This document shows, piece after piece, positions 1-10,600 of a stretch of 64,000 bases of DNA; position 1 is the first letter of the stretch; every line of letters starts with the position of its first letter. The notes under the pieces were generated by a model. It saw nothing but the letters and a program-made list of their open reading frames with translations. It did no database searches and was not told where the DNA came from. Source of the DNA: Scleroderma bovista (taxonomy: Eukaryota > Basidiomycota > Agaricomycetes > Boletales > Sclerodermataceae). The position numbers and the translations under genes were made by a program. The stretch lies in NCBI GenBank assembly GCA_037178675.1, contig JAYMGJ010000719.1, positions 1-64,000 of the forward strand, written 5' to 3'.

Positions 1-280
1 GGTGATCAGGTATCATGGTCATGACAAGGTGCTCAAATAAGGTCCAGACTAGAGTCCGGTGTGAGTAACTGATGACATAGACAGTTGTGGAGAGGTATAC
101 AGCACCTAGAGTCCAGTGTGAGTAACTGAAGAGGAGAAACACTGGACTCTACAGGGTATGTGCACTTCTGGGTAAACAAATGTAAACAACAAGTGAAGGA
201 AACAAGTCAAGGGTGCATCTAGTGCTACAATGCAGCTATGAAGCTGAAACAAGTTGGTAGTAAGTAGGGTAGACCATGAT
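1..280 (-). repeat. Copia-type LTR relic (family 3)
   Basis: The stretch around 40-150 contains the pair 'gtccagactagagtcc' and 'gtgtgagtaactga', which recur in the same order in the LTR fragment at 39,245-39,346. That fragment is tied to a primer-binding site, so this is read as a decayed LTR of the same family, in the same (reverse) orientation. A core near 105-150 also resembles the copia LTRs at 12,609 and 27,245. Ends and target duplication cannot be placed because the window starts inside it. Confidence 0.4.
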
Positions 281-294
281 AGTAAGTAATAGAT

Positions 295-660
295 TCATAA
301 GGAGAGGTGGAAATCACCAAAACTAACAAGATTGACATCAGCTTGGTGGAGTCTCTGCCCTGCTTCATGACTTATGCTATCATAGAACTCTTTCTCAACC
401 TTAATTTGCTTTTGGCATTGCTGGATTAGGTACTTCTCTGCTTGCTGCTCCAGTCTTTGGGCCTTGATCAAATCATACCCAAGTTTATTATTTAGAGCAA
501 GAAGATGTGATGGTGGAGAACTGTGTGACTGTGATACATTTGTGTTAATTTTTATTTGCAATACAGCTGAAACTAGCTCATACTGTTTGTCAATTAAAAT
601 CATCTCCAATGTCAATTGGGTGAGTTGTAGGAGGAGATGGGTAAAGATCTGGAAGTGCAT
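295..660 (-). CDS. Short unrecognised ORF with charged helical C-terminus
   Basis: An open frame of 121 codons. The C-terminal half (about residues 55-110) is rich in Lys, Glu and Gln with regularly spaced Leu, Ile and Tyr and would form a helix or coiled coil. The N-terminal half is Leu/Thr/Ser-rich. No catalytic motif or zinc ligand pattern is visible and the family is not recognised. It may be the last exon of a larger broken transposon gene, since it lies beside an LTR relic. Codon use is not distinctive enough to prove that it is translated. Confidence 0.25.
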   Translation of the reverse strand: MHFQIFTHLLLQLTQLTLEMILIDKQYELVSAVLQIKINTNVSQSHSSPPSHLLALNNKLGYDLIKAQRLEQQAEKYLIQQCQKQIKVEKEFYDSISHEAGQRLHQADVNLVSFGDFHLSL

Positions 661-1782
661 GAGCTATGTGTTCATGCCAGACAGTACATCTTGCCTGGTT
701 AGAAAAGTTGGGTGAGAGAAGACCTGAGTTTGAGGCTAGCAAGTAGGTGGGGTTACAGTCAGAGATGATAAAATGCATCTTGTTTGGAGGTGAGCATTAA
801 ACCACAACATGGTTACATAAATTAGATAGCAGAGATTGTTGATGCTCATGAGGTTCTCACAATCTTTGCCAAATATCCATCTGCTGTCAGAGGCACAGGT
901 GTCCATTTTGATTATTACAAGGTGCTTTTGTAAACCATAAATACTCTCATATACTCTCAACTATTCGAACAGACTCATTTCTGATAATTTGATCAGGCAT
1001 TGGGCCACATGGTGCAGCAGTCCCCAACCATGAGGCTCAATCCCCAAGGAGTGCCTTCATAAACCATAAACTGCAAATACTCTTAATATGTTCTCAACTA
1101 TCTGACCAGACTCATCTCTGGAAATCTAATCAAGTAATTTTCAATGTTCTCGTCTATGATACTGGATACCTGATCCTTAGCTGAACAGTGTATTAAATCA
1201 TTGATCATTGATCAGCTCCATATGTATATATACCGGCATACCAGCAGTAGCTACAAGGATGGTATGTAGTTATTCAATACTTTCTTGGGCCTGAGTGATT
1301 GCTGTCAGATTTCAATATCTCAATAAGTCTCTAATTAGATCTAACAGGACACATGATTTTTTATGAGTTACTCAAATTTCTTCCAAACAGCCTTCTAGAA
1401 GTAGCATGTGAGTATCAATATTTGACAAAGCTTGCCAATTGCAAGAATCTGTAGTATTTGAAGGGGACTGCATCTTGGATGAAAACTCCTCTCCTCTTTA
1501 ATGGACCAGTTACTACCCATGTCTGGAGACCTCCAGCCTTCAGGTGAGCCATGTCTTCACTGCTTTGAGACATTAAACTCTCCCAGCTGATAAAGTTTAC
1601 TACTCAAAGGATTCTTCCCTGACACTGTGAAAGTGGATTATTTCTACAAACTGTACTTGGGACTGGGAGGAAAAGGGATTATTGGGGATTGGTTTGCTAA
1701 TGTATACACAACATTTTGTGGATCTCTTGGTAGAACTCATCTGACCTGAAATACATATGCAGGCTTTGGTACTCCAGATGGT
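661..1782. other. No gene seen; short direct duplication
   Basis: No convincing coding region. Roughly 928-990 and 1,058-1,122 are imperfect direct copies: both have 'aaaccataaa', then 'ctcaacta', then 'cagactcat' in the same order. The rest looks like decayed AT-rich intergenic DNA. Confidence 0.4.
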
Positions 1783-3015
1783 GCCAAACATCTATAAGAA
1801 GATCACTTTCATTGAGGGATCATGACCAAGGGATGACCCCTTCCTTGTATATGTCATAAGTGCACCATTCTCTCAACAGAAATAGTGGACTGATGAAAGG
1901 CTTATTAGAATATTGAACAAAATCCTGGAATCATGGTGAGTAAACAGACAAGATTGATGTGGATACCCCCTGATCTTTTATCCACATAGGTGGGTGCATT
2001 TCTGGTACCCTTTGGATGGGAGGCAATTGGTATTTACACCAACATTGGGGATCCAAACCCAAGGAGACTTTTATGTGTACATTTTTACCTTTATCCTCTG
2101 CAAAGGTGCTGAGCATTCAACCCTGTCATCAGGATGTCAGGCACAGGGTTCCAACACCTTTGGACTCCTTGCATGCAAGTCACAGCACGCTCTCAACAGT
2201 AAGCATGGTGTTCAACTTTACCACACCAGAAGGAGATTCATTCCGTGACACATCTGACAATGGAGAAAGCTCTGTCATATCACACTTCAAGGACCCAAGT
2301 AAACATGACATTCACTCACACACACACAGCTCAATTCTCTGGGTAGAACAGCTTGGAATTTTGCCTGTGCCCAATCCACCCTTGGGCATCTATACCAATT
2401 GCAATAAGGATTTATTTGAATAGGAATTTGACTTCTCAACAGGTTATTTCAAGGCTGTTCTCCTGGCCACATGGGTCATCATATTGGATGCTCACATCAA
2501 GATGAAGAATGTAATTCATAGAGAACTCAGCAGAATAAAATTGAACACAGTGCTCAACTCCTGTGCCATTGAATTTCTCACTGAGCTGGAACAAACAGCA
2601 GCCCAGTTTGGACAACCTGCTGAGTTAGGTGTGTTTTGACATCTGGTGTTGATGTATTACAAATCCTCTCACTAATCTTTTGCAACAGGAATTGCATGCT
2701 GTGAGACACAGTGCAAAATTCCTCTCTTGCTTACAGGAGGAAGTGTTATGAAGTTGGTATGTGATGATTCAATAATATTCAACTTATTGAACCCTACACA
2801 AACATTCACAGATGACTGAAGAACACAATGTATATATACATGCTATGAGGGACAATGATGTGGCCCTCATTTGGGATCCAAAAAAGGCCTCTGTTGGTGG
2901 CTTTGCTCTAAAAAATGACAAGAAGATCTTTCTAAATGCATTGAAAAGGAGAGTGTGCAGAGTCACCAGAGGAGGTAGCAGCATCAGCTCAGGGCTGGGT
3001 CCCAGTGAGAAATAA
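1783..3015 (+). pseudogene. Decayed multi-exon gene, unrecognised
   Basis: Several plus-strand coding-looking blocks lie in order with plausible splice sites between them. A block ending near 1,943 is followed by GTGAGT; another block opens after an AG near 1,989; a third lies at about 2,435-2,635; a donor GTATGT near 2,757 and an acceptor TTCACAG at about 2,811 precede a last block that ends at 3,015 (Trp-Asp-Pro-Lys-Lys-Ala core). In-frame stops interrupt the first block. The blocks do not join into one clean frame and no domain is recognised. It is most likely a dead transposon or hypothetical gene. Confidence 0.25.
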
Positions 3016-3321
3016 CCATATGCAGACCAATGTACTTGTATGTAGGTATATGCCATACGTGGGCATACTCCCACATACAAAATGGGCATGTCCATAGGTG
3101 CTTTTGCTAGTTCGATATACCCAGCGCTATGCTTTGCTATTCCCTACGTTCTGCATAGATCTCCATATACTACTTGTTGTTTCCCAATTCTCGGTCATTC
3201 CCCTATGCCAGTCTATGCAGAAAAATGTCATCTTGGGATTGCAGCGGCAGCTATGCATTGATATGTACAAATAGGCATGTTGTACCCCCACCTACCCACC
3301 CTTGCGCTGCCACCCACCCTC
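3016..3321. other. Non-coding spacer
   Basis: No open frame of note. It contains several short ATATGC, CTATGC and GCATA words and a local near-palindrome around 3,048-3,075. No transposon ends or target duplications could be matched. Confidence 0.3.
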
Positions 3322-3600
3322 TGTTCAGATAAACCACAAAGGAGGACACTAGTGCCCAGTGTAAGAGACTAGATTCAGAGGATAGCTACAGGATACAGAC
3401 CTAGTGCCCAGTGTCAGAGACTGAAGAGAAGAGACTCTGGGCATGAAAATTTCAACTATACAAACAAAGCAAACAAAGAGAAACAAAGGAAAACATAAGC
3501 CACAAATCATGTGATGATCCATGAAAGGAAGGAGCTGAAGTAATCACTAAAAAAGGTGTCCATAAGTACAACAAGAGTGCACAAACACTCAATACCAACA
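3322..3600 (-). mobile_element. Solo LTR of copia family 1
   Basis: It starts TGTTCAGATAAACC and ends ACTCAATACCAACA, and aligns along its length with the LTRs at 12,609-12,835 and 27,245-27,471. It is flanked by the perfect 5-bp duplication CCCTC (3,317-3,321 and 3,601-3,605). No internal region is present, so it is a solo LTR left by recombination between the two LTRs. The 5' part carries about 50 bp more than the nested copy, including a partial repeat of the 'ctagtgcccagtgt' block. Confidence 0.9.
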
Positions 3601-3800
3601 CCCTCCTCCTCCCCTACCAATAAAAATGCCCCGGCTCCCTTCACGAATCAATACAAACGATAGCATACACTTGCCCCATCCTCACTGCAATGAGCCGAAG
3701 TGTCGAAACGAGAGGTCTAGTACATTGGAAGGTTCGAAAACTTGGCAATAATCTCGGTGGTCCCACTGCTCCATACACCACTGGAAACCTGGTATACTTG

Positions 3801-5934
3801 TCAGAAAGAGTCTGCTTGCTTCACTGCACTCACCAGTTGTTTCACTTCATCCTTGTATTTCTGTAATGAAGATTAGTTGATAGCATGCTTGATAGATAAA
3901 CGAAACCCACCGCTTTGGCCTCTGCGGACAATTCCTCAAAATATGCATTGAATTCTTCAAGTGAACCACCAATTTGTTTCTGATAACGGTGCATGCAAAG
4001 TGTTCTATTAAAATGATTAGTCGATAGAAAAGCTTCTGTATGGTAGTACCTACCTTGCACTTTTGTTCGACGGTGGGCGCCAGGCCTTCTTCTTGTCACC
4101 TATTGTTGTTTTCTGCAGCAGCACAGGTGCTGGCTGTTTGGGTAGTTGCGAAGTTGGAGTAGGGACTGCCTGCATAGGTGGCCATGACACCATGTCAGGC
4201 ACTATGTCCATGGATGGCTGCAATGCTGGAATGGATATCAAGTCGTTCTGTACAGGGCATGGGGATATGGCCTTGTTTGTGACTATGCACAAGTGTCAGC
4301 ACAGTCCAAACATGTGATTGTGACTCACCTGGGAGCCCTCCTCTGCTTGCTTGCTCAGCTTGAAAATTTACAGGACCATGAGCGATGTCATCAGATGTGC
4401 TTGAGGCTTTCTGTGGGGGACATGTGTTGGCAGTTGGAGGCCCTGCAGGGCGTACCGATAATCTATCGAGATGGTTAGTGAGTATACAAAAATAAGCACG
4501 GACTTACAATGGGTGCTTGATTAAAGGGGGATCCATGGTATTTCCTTCTACCACAGAGTTGTTTGATGTATTAAACTCGCCTAAAAAACACATTAGCAAC
4601 TTGATTATGTTATACGTATCCTCTTGCCTGGTGTGGGAGTATAGTCATCATCATGCCAGGGAGAAAGCTCACCCACGTCAGGGAATGAACGATCTGGTGA
4701 TGGGGTAAGCATCTGAGGTGCAGATGAACCTGATCTGGTGCTGGCAGGATTGATCGAGGAGGCTGATGATGATGCACTAATTGATGAACTGTTCTGAGGA
4801 ACGTCGCTACTGCTGTTGTTGCAGTCTGGAGATGGGGAAAGACCAAGCTTTGCATGCTTCAATTCAGGTGACGAGATGTCAAGTTCGTCCACAACCTCCT
4901 TTTTTACTTTGCGCTTTGTGTTACTGTCCAACTTGTTGGTGAACCAAGTTTGCTTGAAACCAGAGTAGTGCTTTTTGCCTAGCATGTTGGACTTCCATGT
5001 GCCTTCGCATAAGTTAAGTTCAGGGTGGGACCACACCACTTCATTGCGGAAGGTGTTCTTAGCACTCAGCGGCATGGATGACCAGGTAGTGTGAGAATTG
5101 ATGATCCCATGGATACGAAACTCATGCCAGACGTCCCGTGCCGTCTGGAGAATGGTGCCTATGTCCGTGGTGTCGAGAAGTTTCCCCTGCTCATCTTCTA
5201 TAAATGATGTGTATTGATTAGCACACTGTCCTTCTGTGGTCTGATTCAACCATGTTTTCCACTCCTTTTCAGTCCAGAATTGAACACTCTTGTGGTCAGC
5301 TCGGTTGAGAGAAGGGGGAGAGCTTCCATTTAACAGAAGCGGGGTGCTGATGGGCGCTGGCCGCATTGCAACATTGATGGGGCCATCCGTCATGGATGCA
5401 CTGGAATATGAGTTGCTATGGGTTAACTGTGAAACTAACATACTATATGCATTTCTACAATTGAAGTAGCATCAGTAATCCAGATGATCACGATCAACTT
5501 ACTGAATAGTAGTGCGTTCTGCCTTGAGTGAATTATTTTCAAACTGAAGCTTGGCAACCATTTCCTGAAGGTATTTGTTCTGTTGTACATGCTGCATATA
5601 GTATGCAGAGGATGAGCGATTTGGACAACCCAACTTGAGACTCACTGATGATTCTGAAATGCCTTGGTTGTAGCCCGATGAATTATTGCCTTGTATCTGC
5701 ACAAATGACAATTATCCTGAACTCGGAATATATCCGATTGCTTACCTGGTATGATTGTCCTTGGTTTATCTGCGAAGTATTGCCCCACCCAGAGACAGGG
5801 GTGGTGGGCAGTAAAGGGGAGTATTGGTTGGGGTAAAAATTGCTGGAGGATCCATTATATGCATCTGAAGAAGGACCTGGGGGATAGTTTAGAGAATTCT
5901 GGCCATCTGGTAAGGACAGGGGAGTGGTCGACAT
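3801..5934 (-). CDS. Spliced 599-aa basidiomycete hypothetical protein
   Basis: Eight exons join into one open frame: 5934-5746, 5696-5503, 5442-4616, 4580-4508, 4462-4329, 4282-4054, 4004-3911 and 3860-3801 (TGA). They total 1,800 nt with no stop. Seven introns of 35-60 nt have GT..AG ends; the 35-nt one (4,581-4,615) is the weakest call. The N-terminus is Ser/Asn/Gln/Pro-rich, as in regulators. About residues 95-125 look like a short coiled coil (Gln-rich, then Leu-Gln-Glu-Met). A compact block near residues 160-270 with several Trp (WTEKEWKTWL, later W-H-E-F and G-T-W-K) resembles a recurrent uncharacterised agaricomycete domain. A Ser-rich linker and a second short helical region follow. 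The function is unknown. It is divergent from the gene at 6,038 with about 100 bp between the starts, so the two may share a promoter or be cargo of one transposon. Confidence 0.65.
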
Positions 5935-6578
5935 GGTGGGCAGAGGGAGCGATGATGTTTACCACTGTTTGTCTCACATCGCCACAATTTCTCCAAGTCT
6001 AGCATTTCCTCCTGAACACCTTTGTCCCTCTGTTATCATGGCCAATGACAGCACCATCAAAATCATTGAAAATATCATTGTTCTCGAAGTCAACAATTTT
6101 TTACAGGGTTGGCCAGCATATGTCATCAATTTTACAGCTCAAGATGCTGGCCCACACGTATGTATTACACATTTGTTCTGTTCAAACTGACTCATCATAG
6201 AAAATCGTTCTTCATCTGAAGGACCCTTCCAAGTGTGTTAACATCGAGGCAGACAGCAATGAAGATTCCACAGACTTTCCGAGTGAATACAGTAAGTCTT
6301 ATATCACGCATATATTCACCTTACTTGATTGTTATCCAGAGAAATTGACTACCAACTGTGACGGACGTGTTTGGGTCCCAACGCCAAGGTAAGCTGTCTG
6401 AAATGCATTTTTTTGATCTCACCATTGCAGTTGAAATGGGCCTTGTCGCCCATATGAGAGTGAGGAGTCTTCAGATGATGGTGACGACCATGTTGAGTGG
6501 TGTAATCTCAGCACCTCACCTCACTAGTTCCCAAGCTAGTACTTGGGTTAAACCCCCCCAAGTAAGCCATGTACCCTT

Positions 6579-6651
6579 GACCATATAGCTCAGTGGTTAG
6601 AGCACCTGGTATAGACCTAGGAGGTCTAGGGTTCAATTCCCTGTCTGGTCA
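6579..6651 (+). tRNA. tRNA-like Pol III cassette in LTR1
   Basis: These 73 nt fold as a cloverleaf: a 7-bp acceptor stem (GACCATA with TCTGGTC, one mismatch), a perfect GCTC/GAGC D stem, a CCTGG/CTAGG anticodon stem with one G-T, a TAGGG/CCCTG T stem, loop TTCAATT and discriminator A. The A box (TAGCTCAGTGG) and B box (GGTTCAATTCC) match the consensus exactly, and a T4 terminator follows at 6,658-6,661. The anticodon position reads TAG, but position 33 is A instead of the near-universal T and the variable loop is short, unlike a true tRNA-Leu. It is therefore read as a tRNA-derived transcription unit, not a decoding tRNA. Confidence 0.7.
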
Positions 6652-6665
6652 CATTACTTTTAACA

Positions 6666-6679
6666 GGTTATGAGCCCTG
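6666..6679 (+). promoter_or_regulatory. Primer-binding site of the TRIM
   Basis: GGTTATGAGCCCTG directly follows the CA end of LTR1. Its complement contains GGGCTCATAACC, the anticodon arm of initiator tRNA-Met (anticodon CAT). The same site follows the LTRs of the copia elements at 27,231-27,244 and 39,231-39,244 (reverse strand) and 58,535-58,548. A second TRIM copy is at 7,026-7,039. Confidence 0.75.
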
Positions 6680-6836
6680 TGTGCTAAAGTGGTGATGTTC
6701 CTGATAAGTCCCAGTATCCTAGTAAGCCCTTTAAAAGGAAGGCAACCCCCATGGGGTTAGTAAGCCCTACCATCAAGGCAATGGACCCGATTAGGCAATG
6801 GATTCCCACACCTGCACTTTGTAATAGTGATGTGCT

Positions 6837-6850
6837 GGATTAGGGGAGGC
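6837..6850 (+). other. Polypurine tract of the TRIM
   Basis: GGATTAGGGGAGGC immediately precedes LTR2. The same tract precedes LTR3 at 7,197-7,210. Position and composition fit the plus-strand primer site of an LTR retroelement. Confidence 0.65.
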
Positions 6851-6938
6851 TGTTGAGTGGTGTAATCTCAGCACCTCACCTCACTAGTTCCCAAGCTAGT
6901 ACTTGGGTTAAACCCCCCCAAGTAAGCCATGTACCCTT

Positions 6939-7011
6939 GACCATATAGCTCAGTGGTTAGAGCACCTGGTATAGACCTAGGAGGTCTAGGGTTCAATTCC
7001 CTGTCTGGTCA
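6939..7011 (+). tRNA. tRNA-like Pol III cassette in LTR2
   Basis: Identical to the cassette in LTR1, including A box, B box, A at position 33 and the downstream T4 run (7,018-7,021). It lies in the middle LTR of the array. Confidence 0.7.
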
Positions 7012-7298
7012 CATTACTTTTAACAGGTTATGAGCCCTGTGTGCTAAAGTGGTGATGTTCCTGATAAGTCCTAGAGTCCTAGTAAGCCCTTTAAAAGGAA
7101 GGCATCCCCCATGGGGTTAGTAAGACCTACCATCAAGGCAATGGACCCAGTTAGGCAATGGATTCCCACGCCTGCACTTTGTAATAGTGATGTGCTGGAT
7201 TAGGGGAGGCTGTTGAGTGGTGTAATCTTAGCACCTCACCTCACTAGTTCTCAAGCTAGTACTTGGGTTAAACCCCCCCAAGTAAGCCATGTACCCTT

Positions 7299-7370
7299 GA
7301 CCATATAGCTCAGTGGTTAGAGCACCTGGTATAGCCTAGGAGGTCTAGGGTTCAATTCCCTGTCTGGTCA
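7299..7370 (+). tRNA. tRNA-like cassette in LTR3, 1-nt deletion
   Basis: Same cassette, but one A is missing from the anticodon loop (TATAGCC instead of TATAGACC), giving 72 nt. A and B boxes are intact, so Pol III recruitment could persist even though the cloverleaf is slightly damaged. Confidence 0.65.
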
Positions 7371-7698
7371 CATTACTTTTAACAGACCAAGACGAAGATG
7401 AAGAGGCATTGTCAGGAGAGAAGACTCCACCCACGACTGTCAGCGCAATCCCAGTTGAACTCTCTGTGATTTGCACTGACATGATTCCTGTTAAACGCAA
7501 GATCTTCGACAAGGATCACTGGCCTCCTCACCGACCTCACACTTTCCGCAGGATTTCAACTTGCGAATCAATTGCATCATACTGAGGGTTTATGACATTC
7601 CCAGCAGCTGTGAAGGCCACACCCGAAGTTCTTGATGGAGAAGAGGCCTCTGGCACCATCGTGCAGTAAAGAATGCCATCAAGCATGAACTCATGGAC

Positions 7699-10600
7699 TC
7701 ATGGACTTCTTCTTGTACTAGTATTATTGTCTGGCTCCCATGTATTATGTTCTGGAATGCAAGTTTTCGTGTTAAACTCAAACATGTCAGAATCTTGGTA
7801 TCTAAAACTTGTTGTTCTCCTCCAAGCCAAATCACATGATCTCCATACCTGTTTTTCAACTAAAAAATACCTTTCCTCGGCTACTCCATGTACTCTGGGA
7901 CAATGAGGAATCATGGTGACAACTGATTGGATTGTTGATATATTTATCACTTGCAAGCTTGCTTCGCCTAGCTTCATACAGGAAGCGAGGACACCATAGG
8001 ATTGTTCTAGTAGGTAAGGATGGGGATCTGAGTAGAGCGTGACAAGAGCAACATCGTCAAACTGAAACTGCTCGGGAGTAGCAAGGTCTTCATCACCAAC
8101 TGGAAAGTTGTCTGCTGCCCTGACGATGAGCCGCATAAAGTATCACACTTCAGCAATCTGGTCCTTTCCATCAAGGATAATCTGCATTGCAAGAAGAGTG
8201 AATACTACGACACGACTATTAGAATGATAGACTTACCTTGACATTCCAAGCCATCCGAATCTCTTCTGGTGCCCTTTGTAGCTCCTGGTATTCTAAACGG
8301 GCAATCTGACCATTGGGCAGGCAAAGACGCGCCCAGCGATGTATTTTAGGTGCATGCAGTTGTTCAAGATACTCGGCTACAACTCTCGCCTCTGCTCCTG
8401 AAACTTTGACAGGGTATCTGTCATGTTTGGAAAGAAGGGTGTAGTTATTGCTGAGATCAGCCAATGCACATAGGTTTATGTTGTCTGGTGGATCAAGCTG
8501 TGGAATCATGGCCTTCAATGCATTAACTTGACAACGGCAAATCCCTTGCTGCATGAGATTGGAGAAGGGGTCTGACGGCTGACGAATTTCTTGACCAAGA
8601 TTGCCAATAGTCCTCTCCATTGTCCACTGCAAGGAACAGATTGGTGAACCAACACGTGCTGCTTCAGAGGCAAGATGACACATAAGATGAACACATGGAC
8701 AGATGAATGGAATACGGTCAACACAACATTGATAAAAGACCATCTCAAACTCCAGTGCCCATTCCATGATCAACTGGTAGGCACACTGCAGCTGTGTGGG
8801 AGTGATGCTGTACTGTGCCATGATCCTAAGACCAGCAACAAACTTGCAGAAATTTCGCCAGGGACGTTCAGGTAGGATTCCATAGAGTAGAGCTGGGCAC
8901 AAGCAATATATCCAAGTAATGTACTCTGTCGCTTTGTACCATGAATTGGAATGTTGACTAGGGTCCTGAGGAGCAACATCAAATGAGCCAGGGAGGTACA
9001 TTTTGCGGGCAGCAATGGCACAGCCATGGGCCTCCCAAGTCTCGGTGTTCTTGAGGACAGTCCAATACCAGCTGGCTTCATCATCTGTCGAAGCACAATC
9101 AAACTTCCCATGCCAGAGTTTGATCCAAAGCATAGCCATATTTGCACCGCTCAGATGCATCATTTCTGATGAAAAGACTTCAGGGATACCCTGGATAAGG
9201 TGTGGCTGGAGGCCAAGCAAGATACTTGGGCCAACGATTCCTGTTTCCAGATGGTGTTTCTCATACTCTCGCTGTGTTGGTGAGCCAAGAACATGTATGA
9301 GCTTCTCAACATATACATGCAAGTGACTCGGACCAATGTCGTGGACACTGACATCAGGGTGATCGCAACCACGCACAGTATAGTTATCCAGCTTCAGTAA
9401 AATGGGATAATAGTGAGATCCACCTGGCTTGTGACACCCTTTCAAGGGACATAGCATCCAACAGCCATTCCTTCCCTGGTGACCAACAAAGTTGCTCAGA
9501 GTCAGTAGTCCAGGGCCGTTGGCACAAGCAAGAAATAGAAAGAGCCGTGAAATAAATTCATGATCTTGAGATGCGTCCCAGATGTGAAGACCCTCACGCT
9601 GCACTGCAGAGAGGTGATGCAGCCCTGGGAAAAGAAAGGAGTCGATGTTCTTGTGTTTCTTGGGGCCAGGGATGATGGCACCTGGAAGAACATGCTTCTT
9701 CTTGTAGTGGTGGTCAGGGGAGAGCTCAAGGACAATCCATATGTATATCCAACAATCAGATTCTTTGCTTTTGTACAACTGCACCCCATCAATTGATATC
9801 ATGAGGAGCATGTCATCACGCTTGATCCTATTTTGAGACACCACATCGAGGTAAGAGTGGCCACAAAAAACATCATCATATGTGTCAACCAGTCCACCGT
9901 TTCTTTGGAGCTCTTCAAATATCTGCTGTGTGTGTCTGTCCTGGTAACACATCTTCTCAGCACTCTCAGGATGTCGCCAGAGGGATTGGAGCTGTGGGGA
10001 GATGGGAATGGTATGGAATATGGCACGAGGGTGCTTTATTCTCCCATTGCTCTTGTTGAGTTTGACTTGGTCGTATCGTGGCTCTTGACACTCTGGACAG
10101 GTGTCAAGATCGGTGAAGGGCTCTACACATGCCGCACATGAATTAATACACATATGATTGGCTACAGACATGACTCCGCTGAGATTGGTGAGGAGATGCT
10201 TCGGCATCTGGAAAGCACTTCTCAATGGCTCTCTGAATCTTGTTGTAGGTTTTTTCAGATGAATGTTCGAGTGTGATAAACATTGAAAGAGCGAGTTCGG
10301 TGTACTGGTCGTCTATGCATAGGGGCTCTTTTGGTGGATCACGGAGACATTGGAGGGCATCACCTGTTAGACCAATGCCATCGTTGAGAGAGGCATTTCT
10401 GATGGCCTGTACAAATGACATGCCCTGGAGTTTCGGCAACCTTGCCATGTGTGCAAGGCCTTCTAGGTCAAGGTCAAGAAGACTCCTGTCAACAGTGTGA
10501 GGTGGTGGTGAGGGGGGCCAATTGTTATTGGGAGGTGGGGATGAGGGAGGCCAATTGTTATCAGGGGGGGGATCGTTATCATTGCTGCGAGAAATCTGAC

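Larger units (their letters stand above)
6491..7384 (+). mobile_element. TRIM-like array: LTR-internal-LTR-internal-LTR
   Basis: Three LTRs (6491-6665, 6851-7025, 7211-7384) alternate with two 185-bp internal segments (6666-6850, 7026-7210). Each LTR starts TGTTGAGTGG and ends TTTTAACA. The array is flanked by the perfect 5-bp duplication GACCA (6,486-6,490 and 7,385-7,389). Each internal segment starts with a primer-binding site and ends in a purine-rich tract, and neither has coding capacity. This is the layout of a terminal-repeat retrotransposon in miniature, amplified to three LTRs by recombination. LTR1 and LTR2 are identical; LTR3 has two substitutions and one deletion; the two internal segments differ at about eight sites. 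The LTR ends (TGTTG..TTAACA) and PBS match copia family 1, its likely source of enzymes. Each LTR carries a tRNA-like Pol III unit. Confidence 0.9.
6038..7585 (+). pseudogene. Divergent partner gene, split by a mini-retroelement
   Basis: The start is ATG 6,038-6,040. Exons are 6038-6157, 6201-6291, 6340-6388 and 6431 onward, with introns of 42-48 nt. Exon 4 is cut at 6,490 by the array at 6,491-7,384 and resumes at 7,390; removing the array and one TSD copy keeps the frame. The protein starts with a short hydrophobic helix, becomes very acidic in exon 4 (Glu/Asp/Ser runs on both sides of the insertion) and ends with a His/Pro/Arg-rich tail at the TGA 7,583-7,585. The first full codon of exon 4 is TGA, where CGA would keep the frame. 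No family is recognised. It is broken both by the stop and by the insertion. Confidence 0.45.

Noticed and set aside
6579..6651. Genuine host tRNA genes in tandem
   Set aside because: They lie inside LTRs with TSD, PBS and PPT, have A at position 33 and a mismatched class for the anticodon.
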